A stretch of 64,000 nt of DNA from Adiantum capillus-veneris (taxonomy: Eukaryota > Streptophyta > Polypodiopsida > Polypodiales > Pteridaceae): assembly GCA_014529385.2 (NCBI GenBank), contig CM043963.1, forward strand, positions 82,290,412 to 82,354,411, read 5' to 3'. The notes beneath the pieces are model-generated. The model was given only the letters and a program-made list of their open reading frames with translations. It was not told the DNA's origin and ran no database searches. Positions within the stretch are counted from its first letter, which is position 1. Each line of letters opens with the position of its first letter. Made by a program: the position numbers and the translations under genes. This document shows, one piece after another, positions 56,386-64,000 of the stretch.

Positions 56386-57310
56386 TAGGAGATATGTAAG
56401 ATAGCATGTGCGAACAAAATAAGGGATTTATAATTAGGTACATTTATAGTAAAAATGTACTTACATAAAGGGCCTTTTAATTGAGAAAGTGAAAATTTTC
56501 ATACATAAGGGCTAGTTTTTTTACCAAAACGCTATTAGGAAGGGAATGGGGTGGTCTAAGGGGGCCTCTTTATTTGCCATGGGATTAAAACGGAGAGTAT
56601 GGAAGGGGCAAATGGATGGATGCAATGTGGACTAAAATTATGGGTATGGAAAAGCCTAAAAAGTAATCAAGCTTGTACTCTTTTATAAAATATAAAGAGA
56701 AAATCTCTTATAAATTCTAAAAATTGAACTTTTCTCTAAATAGTTGAGTAAAAACCAATCCTTTCTTTGTCTAGTGGCTGCCAATCTCTCCACCCTTCTC
56801 TCCTTAAAGGGTTTCCCTCCAAAAACGTGTTGATCATTCCCTCCCTCTCTCTCTCTATCGTACCATCTCTCACTTCTCTTCACTTCACCTTGCAAGTTGC
56901 TTCTCTTTCTTTCCTTTCAGTTTTCCCTCCCAAAAGCTCTACAACAGAAGTTTGAACCTCCTTTCCCTCCTCAAGCTTGTTTCATTCTTGAGGACTGCAT
57001 TCTCCTCAAACTTGTTGCATTCTCCTCAAGCTAAAGTTCTCCATTTCTCCATGAGCCTCACTAAGCACAGCTACCTAAAGTTGAAGTCTGCAGCATATCC
57101 TTATGTTAGATCATCCCTCTTTGTTTCATCAACACGTTTCTTGCTCCTTCTCCATTAAGCTCTCTAGAGAGGATCTACTTCCCTCTCAAGATTTGCAACA
57201 TTATCTTCCTCATTAAGCCAACAAGCATGTGGATAAGTATAGCAGTAAGTGGAATCAATCGCCTTTGTGTACCATCAAGAATCTTGCTCTTTATACAGCT
57301 AAGAACATGG
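56386..57310. other. Unassigned AT-rich and pyrimidine-rich DNA
   Basis: No gene. A TATA-like CTTTTATAAAATATAAAG at 56681-56698 and a following CT-rich transcribed-leader-like stretch (56780-57150) give an LTR impression, but no second copy or clear end is present. Confidence 0.3.
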
Positions 57311-57829
57311 ATGTGCAATGTCAATCATAAGTTGATGCGGGAAAAACCCCAAACGGACTCCAAAATTCACAAAATTTTGTATGCTTGATCCTCGATACCC
57401 AAAGCACTTTTCCACATCTCCGCATTCTATCTTTGACCACTTCTAGGGCGGTGCACGCATCAACGATCAAGCACAGTAAATAGACGGTTCCTGCATGTCC
57501 CAAACTTCTCGAGCGGGATGAGAGTACCCACACTTGTCTCTTGCATTATTTACATTCTAAAAAGTTCAAACACACTCTCTAGAGCCAAAAGAGGCGACCA
57601 AAAACCATATCCAAGGCCCCGACACCCTGTCTAGGTATGTACATGTGCTCGACTGCTGGCACGCAAACGTGTCTATTCATAATGTGTACACATTGCATCT
57701 TTTTCAAACTTGAAGCCACTTTGAAAAGCTCCCAAATGCATGTATTTACATCTTTTTGTACATATGACCATGCATATAAATGTTACTTTGTACACGCAAA
57801 AAGAGGTCTATCATCATTGTTCACCCTCT
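57311..57829 (-). other. Possible 3' LTR of gypsy G
   Basis: Lies directly downstream of the minus-strand integrase end. The word GAGCGGGATGAGAG at 57513 resembles the family A LTR border TGTGAGCGGGATGAAA, suggesting a related LTR end. Borders cannot be fixed without a partner. Confidence 0.35.
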
Positions 57830-58300
57830 AGGTAGAGCGTTTATGCTCAACCAGGAGACTATTTGCATCTGGAACCACGTCCCTTGCAAAATATTTCTTC
57901 AATCTATAACCATTTATTCTGTAGAGCAAACATTCACCATACAATTTTTCCAACTCATATGTGCCATTAGAAAATACTGCTTCACTCTGTATGGACCCAA
58001 CCATTTGTCCCTCAAATTCTTTTGAAAAGTGAAATCCAAGCGAGAATCATACTTCATCACCAGATCTCCCTCTTTGATCTCTATCTCTGGCAGCCTCTTA
58101 TTCATTTTCTCATCCTTGTCTCTGCTTCTTGAAGATAATAATCACTGGCTTTCTCTCCATTCATTCGCAACAACTCTAGAGAAAGAATTCTTTCTTGCAG
58201 CTTGTCATTATGCTCACCTTGCATTCTGCACAATAATCTCACCCTAACACCTTCAAAAGTGGCTTCCAAGGAGTGCCCTCGATCAAAAATTGAAACTGAA
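57830..58300 (-). pseudogene. Gypsy G integrase C-terminal fragment
   Basis: On the minus strand LLCRMQGEHNDKLQERILSL, ELLRMNGEKASDYYLQEAE, then KRLPEIEIKEGDLVMKYDSR, FQKNLRDKWLGPYRVKQYF. Frame changes near 58105 and 57970 break it; INGYRLKKYFARDVVPDA is readable near 57910-57860. The catalytic core is absent. Confidence 0.75.
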
Positions 58301-59589
58301 GGAAAACAATCAAAATGAACTCCTACACTGTGTACAAACTTTAAAATAACCAAAATTTCCTTTTTAAAAAAGTTATTGCTAAAAATTTGAAAATAGACTA
58401 CCCTTAGACTTCCCACAACAATAGAAATCAAAGGGTTCAAGGAGAGGTCTGGTGTCACAAGTGCATGGTAGGAATCTAATCAAGGTTTATTCCGTCAAGA
58501 TCTCTTATACTTTATCATCTCTTCTCATGTACAATCTTACCAAAATAAATCAAACTTACACTTTAAATGACTACAAATCTTATTTAACTTATCAAACAAT
58601 CTAAAATATGGTAGACCTAGAGTGCTCTTACACATCAACAAACAAAAAAGTCCAAATTTCTTCTCATTAACTTTGATAAACATACATCTGTGGACAACTT
58701 CCAAGGAGTAGTGCGGTCATAGTTCTTACATCCATTCCACGACATGGTATGCTCATGGGGTGACCTATCACATAAAAATATCTTTGGTAGGAGTGCCCTC
58801 ATGTTAGGAAAGGGTGTGTTGCTGCTGATGAAAAGTTTTTGCATTGTCCTACTAGGGATCTCTCCATGTTAGCATAATGATTTTTGGTGTAGTGGGAGCC
58901 ACATTGCCGCTGAGGAGAGCTTTGTGCCACCGTAACAGCTTCATTTTACACCAGTTCCTTGAGCCATTCTTGGAAACAACGCCACTCAACTAGCATAGAA
59001 AGAGGTCACCTTGTAACAAAAACATGTATGAATTCAACATTTACAAGCTGTATAATAAAGACACTTGTTAAGTATATGTTGTACAAATTTGCATGTATTT
59101 CTATCTAACTGGAAATAAACAATCCTAAAATATATATTAGGATGAGATTACCATTCCTAATAAGCATGGATTTGAAGCACCTACCTGCAAGATGTAACAA
59201 AGAAGACTATTTTAGAGGAAAAGTGGTGACACTTGGCCTCTCTAACCTGCAGCCTTTTACTATTTGTGCATAAAAGCAACCTTTGCGCCAAGCACTACAA
59301 AACAAGTAGAGGCAGCACCTTAGACTTCAAAGTCTATGATAAGAAGAACACAATCAAAAGTAGGAAATATATTGTTACCTTGCATAAAGGGGTGTTTTAT
59401 TCAAATATGTGATGGTATTGGCAAGATATTGAAGAACCATCGACATTCATCTCACCGATGGTACCACGTTCCTGGGATGACCTCTGCTTACCCTCACGTG
59501 CGCCCTTCGGTGCAAACGTTGCGAACAAGAAAATATGTATGCATACGATTTGTGATGTCCTTGAGCACCATGGTAGCTGTTGCGTGAGG
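58301..59589. other. No recognisable gene
   Basis: Only short open frames without recognised domains occur. 59296 carries CACTACAAAACAAG, which resembles a CACTA end but lacks subterminal repeats and a partner. Confidence 0.3.
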
Positions 59590-59860
59590 AAGCAAAGGAT
59601 GAAAAGAGAGAGGGGGGAGGGAGAGAGAGGAACATGGGAGGAGACAAGGGGGTAGTGGGGGAGAGAGAGAGAGAGAGAGAGAGTGGAGAAGGAGGAGAGA
59701 AGGGGGCAGGGAGGGAGAGGGAGGAGCATGGGAGGAGAGAAGGGGACAGTGGGGGAGAGGGAGAGAGAGGGGAGGAGGAGGAGAGAAGGGGACACGGAGG
59801 AAGAGGAGAGGGAGAAAGGAGAGAGGAGGAGGAGAGAACAAAGGGTTTTTTTTGGGGGGG
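59590..59860. repeat. GA/GGGA-rich low-complexity tract
   Basis: About 270 bases almost only of G and A, with degenerate ~60-base units (GGGAGGAGAGAAGGGGACAG type). All frames through it are low-complexity. Confidence 0.8.
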
Positions 59861-60219
59861 AGTTTTTTTTTTGAAAAATTGGACTTTTAGTGCTTGTAAG
59901 TTTTAAAAAAAGTACAAAAATACTTTTTTGATATGGATATATGTTGGGGGGGAGTTTTAAGTCAAAAATAAGTAAAAACAACTTTTTTATTAAAAAAATC
60001 AAATTTTGGCTCTTAGTGATCCACGTTTTTGATGATGTGGCCACACCTCTTTACTCCCTTCACTTTCAAAAAGGTAGAGAGAGAAGGTGACCTCCTAGGT
60101 CCACATCCTACATGTGTCTAAAAAAAGGCTAGAAAAGCCTACTCAAAACTAGCTTCTTGAATGCCCTTGTCCCCTTAACCCTACACACCATTAACCTTAA
60201 TTCCTAAAAATTAGGATTC
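59861..60219. other. No recognisable gene
   Basis: AT-rich DNA with poly-T and poly-A runs, ending at the insertion site of the TRIM-like element. I see nothing else in it. Confidence 0.3.
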
Positions 60220-60224
60220 CTTAC
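60220..60224 (+). repeat. Target-site duplication of the TRIM-like element (left)
   Basis: CTTAC, repeated exactly at 63668-63672. Confidence 0.85.
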
Positions 60225-60366
60225 TGTTGAGCTTATATGTGAAGCTACTCAATATATGGCTTCTCTATATATGGCACCCAGGTCCCCTCTATATATACAT
60301 CATCTCATGTGTGTATTCTACACACTTTGGGGTTCTACTTCTGTGCTCTCTCCTTCTCTCTCAACA
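60225..60366 (+). repeat. TRIM-like element 5' LTR
   Basis: 142 bases, TGTTGAGC to CTCAACA, with perfect 7-base inverted ends (TGTTGAG/CTCAACA). A TATATATA lies at 60290-60297. Identical to 63526-63667. Confidence 0.92.
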
Positions 60367-60380
60367 TGGTATAAGAGCAG
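60367..60380 (+). promoter_or_regulatory. Primer binding site (tRNA-iMet type)
   Basis: TGGTATAAGAGCAG begins directly after the LTR. It matches the common plant initiator-tRNA-Met site TGGTATCAGAGC except for one base. Confidence 0.75.
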
Positions 60381-60389
60381 TACGTTTTT

Positions 60390-62180
60390 GTTTTCGATTT
60401 TTCTCCTGATCAAAATCGATTTTGCAGAAACTACCCTCATGAGGGATCGGAATCGATGTGGTCTACAACTTTGCAGAAGGAAGTTTCTTCAAATTCTGCA
60501 CCGATTTTGAGTTATCGTTCACGGACTGCGTACATACATGAAAAACAGCTTCCGCGTTTTGTTTTTTATTTTTCTGCTAATTGGAAACGATTTTGCAGAA
60601 ACTACTCACGAAAGCGACCGGAATCGACGTGGTCTACAACTTTGTAGAAGGAAGTTTTTTCAAATTCTGCACCAATTTTGAGTTATCGTTCGCGGACTGC
60701 GTACATACCTGAAAAGCAACTTCCGCTTTTCGTTTTTGATTTTTCTACTAATTAGAAACGATTTTGCAAAAACTACCAGCGCAAGAGACCGGAATCGATG
60801 TGGTCTACAACTTTGCAGAAGGAAGTGTTTTCAAATTCTGCACCGATTTTGAGTTATCATTCGCGGACTGCGTACATACCTGAAAAGCAACTTCTGCTTT
60901 TTGTTTTTGATTTTTCTGCTGATTGAAAACGATTTTGCAGAAACTACCCGTGGGGGAGACCGGAATCGATGTGGTCTACAACTTTACAGAAGGAAGTGTT
61001 TTCAAATTCTGTACCGATTTTGAGTTATCATTCGCGGACTGCGTACATACCTAAAAAGTAATTTTCGCTTTTTGTTTTTTATTTTTCTGCTTATTGAAAA
61101 TGATTTTGCAGAAACTACCCGTCAGCAAGACCGGAATCAATGTGGTCTACAACTTTGCAAAAGGAAGTGTTCTCAAATTCTGCACCGATTTTGAGTTATC
61201 GTTCGCGGACTGCGTATATACCTGAAAAGCAACTTTTGCTTTTTGTTTTTGATTTTTCTGCTAATTGAAAAAGATTTTGCAAAAACTACCCGCTATGGAG
61301 ACCGGAATTGATGTGGTCTACAACTTTGCAACAAGAAGTGTTTTCAAATTCTGTACCGATTTTGAGTTATCGTTCGCGGACTACGTACATACCTAAAAAG
61401 CAATTTTTGCTTTTTGTTTTTGATTTTTCTGCTTATTGAAAATGATTTTGCAAAAACTACCCGTTGAAGAGGCCGAAATCGATGTGGTCTACAACTTTGC
61501 AGAAGGAAGTGTTTTCAAATTCTGCACTGATTTTGAGTAATCGTTCGCGGACTGCGTACATACCTGAAAAGCAAGTCCAACTTTTTGTTTTTGATTTTTC
61601 TGCTAATTGAAAACGATTTTGCAGAAACTACCCCCGCGGGAGACCGAAATCGATGTGGTCTACAACTTTGCAGAGAAAAGTGCTTTCAAATTCTGCACCG
61701 ATTTTGAGTTATCGTTCGCGGACTGCGTACATACCTAAAAAGCAATTTTTGCTTTTTGTTTTTGATTTTTATGCCTATTGAAAATGATTTTGCAAAAACT
61801 ACCCATGAGAGAGACGGGAATCGATGTGGTCTACAATTTTGGAGAAGAAAGTGTTTTCAAATTCTGCACCGATTTTGAGTTATCGTTCGCGGACTGCGTA
61901 CATACCTAAAAAGCAATTTCCGTTTTTTGTTTTTTATTTTTCTGCTTATTGAAAACGATTTTGCAGAAACTACCCGCGTGAGAGACCGGAATTGATGTGT
62001 TCTACAACTTTGCAGAAGAAACTACCCGCGATGGGGATTAGAATCGATGTGGTCTATAACTTTGCAGAAGAAAGTTTCTATAAATTCTGCTTCGATTTTG
62101 GGTTATCGTCTCGGACTACGAATATGTTTGAAAATCAAAATTTTACTTTTTGCTTTTGATTTTTCTCATAATTGAAAACT
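60390..62180 (+). repeat. 171-bp tandem array inside the TRIM-like element
   Basis: The anchor GTCTACAACT occurs at 60461, 60632, 60803, 60974, 61145, 61316, 61487, 61658, 61829 and 62000 (last one GTTCTACAACT): nine consecutive spacings of exactly 171. The next anchor follows after 52 bases, so unit 10 is shortened by 119. Units differ by substitutions only. Conserved words are GATTTTGCAGAAACTAC, CACCGATTTTGAGTTATC and GCGGACTGCGTACATACC. 171 is a multiple of three, but stops occur in the frames, so I regard it as non-coding. Confidence 0.92.
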
Positions 62181-62429
62181 TCTCAATTATATTTTTCTTC
62201 ATCAATCATATATTTGTTACTGACGTAACATTGCTGTAGAAGCCAGTTACACATCGTTCCGATTGAGTCGAGCCGTTGATGATTGTCCAAATTCTATCGA
62301 GCTACTATTGGTACATGATCTTTTGTTATATGATATACTCGTTCATTGATTCTCGTATAATTATTCTTTTAGAGATATAGTTTACGTCGTTTTATCGATA
62401 ATTCTTCATTGATACCATAGTGATTTTGA

Positions 62430-62810
62430 TGGTACCATGATGATGTTTTGTTAATACTTTGGTCATGGTGATTTTCGTTGATACCATGATGATATGTCAT
62501 TGATACCATGGTTATTCTCGGTGGTGCCATGATGATATTTCGTTGATACCATGGTTATTCTCGGTGATTCCATGATAATATTTCGTTGATTCCATGGTGA
62601 TTTTTGTTGATACCATGATGATGTTTTGTTGATACCATGGTTATTCTCGGTGATACCATGATGTTGTTTCGTTGATACCATGGTTATTCTCGGTGATGCC
62701 ATGATGATGTTTCGTTGATACCATGGTTATTCTCGGTGATGCCATGATGTTGTTTCGTTGATACAATGATTATTCTCGGTGATATCATGATGCTTTTCGT
62801 TGATACCATG
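62430..62810 (+). repeat. 43-bp tandem array inside the TRIM-like element
   Basis: Units of the form GTTATTCTCGGTGATACC plus ATGATGATGTTTCGTTGATA and ATG. Anchors lie at 62511, 62554, 62597, 62640, 62683, 62726 and 62769, each exactly 43 apart. Half-units with GATACCATGATGAT continue more loosely on both sides. The minus-strand open frame across it is a repeat artefact. Confidence 0.88.
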
Positions 62811-63525
62811 ATCATTTATTCATTTTTATTGATATAATGATGATATTTTGTTAATACTTTGATGGTATTCATTGATCACTACATTGATAAATGTTGTTTT
62901 ATGTAGTATATACACATATCATTTGTATCACGTAATCACACATTTTGTACTTTTACGTTTATACTTTATGTACCATATGTTGTCGTGCATATATATGTCG
63001 TCAAAAGAGTGGCGTCGCGAACCATCTCTTATGGCATTGTGAACGTAATTATTTCATTAACGATGCTAATAATTTTCATGACATGTTTCTTTTTTGGAGT
63101 GTATGATCTATGTAGGATTGATCAAAGAATTGATTTTATGAAGACAAACTTGGTGACAATAAAAGATTTATGAAGATATGTTTGGTGATGCCATATTGAT
63201 GACAACATGAAAACATGTTTGGTGATGCGATATTGATGACAAGCTACAGAGCAGATTCACGGAGACACTTTTGATTACAAGCTAATTGATAGCTTTTACA
63301 CCTCTTTATTGAACCTTTGTATTCATTATTGTATTGATAGGATAGGAGTAATGTAACTCCTCATAAAACATTCATTGTAAAAGGAGTGATGTAGCTCCTC
63401 GTAAACATTTGTATATTCAATGATTTTTATAATATAACGGTGGGTGTATATAGAGCTGTGGGTTTTTCCCTTGATCCCCCAAGGGTTTTTTCATCCACAG
63501 TTAGGGACCCTTATTTGAGCGGGGG

Positions 63526-63667
63526 TGTTGAGCTTATATGTGAAGCTACTCAATATATGGCTTCTCTATATATGGCACCCAGGTCCCCTCTATATATACA
63601 TCATCTCATGTGTGTATTCTACACACTTTGGGGTTCTACTTCTGTGCTCTCTCCTTCTCTCTCAACA
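63526..63667 (+). repeat. TRIM-like element 3' LTR
   Basis: 142 bases identical to 60225-60366, followed by CTTAC (63668-63672). Confidence 0.92.
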
Positions 63668-63672
63668 CTTAC

Positions 63673-64000
63673 AAGGCCCATGCAAGGTCCATATTTCTCC
63701 TAATGTTTGATGCTAAATTCCTGTTTGGCCTTGTGTATCTGGTCTGTCTATCAAAGTGTAAATGTTTATGTAAAACTCTCATCAAGTACTCAATCCTTCT
63801 TTCTTTGATGCTACTAAATGTTGGTTATTTCATTGCACTGAAGTCTTCATCTGCATAGCCTTGTGGCTTTACAAGCTCTCCTCTTAGCAACTTCGTGCTT
63901 TTTGCTAACACGTTCAATGGTAACCTTTTTCCCATCTTCCTTTGTGAGTGTTGTCATCATTTTCTCTTCATTTATATTTTGGAGATTTGTTATCAACTCA
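63673..64000 (-). other. Flank of the TRIM-like element; short open frame
   Basis: A minus-strand frame is open from the window edge to about 63850 (MMTTLTKEDGKKVTIERVSK, KHEVAKRRACKATRL), without a recognised domain. It could be the end of a retroelement or host gene lying beyond the window. Confidence 0.25.

Larger units (their letters stand above)
60225..63667 (+). mobile_element. Non-autonomous short-LTR (TRIM-like) retrotransposon
   Basis: 3443 bases with two 142-base LTRs that are identical base for base, CTTAC duplications on both sides, a tRNA-iMet-like primer site and a G-rich polypurine tract (GAGCGGGGG at 63517-63525). No protein-coding frame is present: the 3.16-kb interior is largely two tandem arrays, 171 bp (60390-62180) and 43 bp (62430-62810). 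It must depend on proteins of another element. Identical LTRs and perfect duplications indicate a recent insertion. Confidence 0.9.

Noticed and set aside
58635-58844. 69-codon minus-strand frame as a gene
   Set aside because: No recognised motif, no neighbouring homologous copy and no splice or promoter context.
59290-59310. CACTA end at 59296 (CACTACAAAACAAG)
   Set aside because: No subterminal repeats and no matching inverted end nearby; the match is short enough to be chance.
60390-62180. CRISPR-like array or a repeat-protein gene
   Set aside because: Repeats are 171 bp with no 20-50 bp repeat/spacer layout, in a plant LTR element. Frames contain stops although 171 is a multiple of three. 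The equal length to primate alpha satellite is taken as coincidence.
62463-62702. 79-codon minus-strand frame with HGIN/SSWYQ repeats
   Set aside because: Chance open frame through the 43-bp array; no start context and not in a coding element.

Overview
The window is repeat-dense nuclear DNA of a land plant, probably a vascular plant with a large genome. This follows from the element types: CACTA (En/Spm) DNA transposons with plant-type transposase genes, Ty3/gypsy retrotransposons whose pol carries two RNase H domains as in the plant Tat lineage, and a short-LTR TRIM-like element. I cannot name the species. I see no intact host gene; the only host-gene-like sequence is a broken heavy-metal-associated (HMA/HIPP) fragment at 34322-34685. 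No rRNA, tRNA gene or CRISPR array was seen.

Layout. 1-1739 is a CACTA remnant. 1740-3348 is unassigned, partly LTR-like. 3349-35818 is bounded by inverted CACTACAAGAGG termini and holds at least two CACTA copies on the minus strand (3349-6087, without its upstream part; 6088-12486, without its 3' terminus). A minus-strand gypsy element, family A (12487-34238, LTRs about 1.15 kb), lies inside the CACTA. A plus-strand gypsy of a second family, B, lies inside family A as LTR-internal-LTR-truncated internal (14463-30924). 35819-38367 is the 3' part of gypsy E. 38368-54934 is a second family B block on the minus strand with the same LTR-internal-LTR-truncated internal form; its truncated gag is split by a TG..CA insertion of 1572 bp flanked by a near-perfect 5-bp duplication (39163-40734). 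54935-56385 is a dead gypsy reverse transcriptase fragment, and 57830-58300 a broken gypsy integrase end. 60225-63667 is a young non-autonomous LTR element with identical 142-bp LTRs.

How the parts work. The CACTA genes are a transposase (Transpos_assoc-like N-terminus, Transposase_21 core, DUF4218, DUF4216) and a Transposase_24-like second gene. Family B encodes gag, zinc knuckle, protease, RT, RNase H, a second (archaeal-like) RNase H and integrase. Between primer site and gag it carries four small ORFs in two duplicated pairs (here called X1/X2 and Y1/Y2). The X type also occurs in family A, and Y1/Y2 begin with an F-box-like pattern. All polyprotein copies are broken by stops, frameshifts or truncation.

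The observations I think most worth following are the conserved pre-gag ORFs, the 171-bp indel-free array with a variable purine-rich octamer inside the TRIM-like element, and the HMA/HIPP fragment inside the CACTA.
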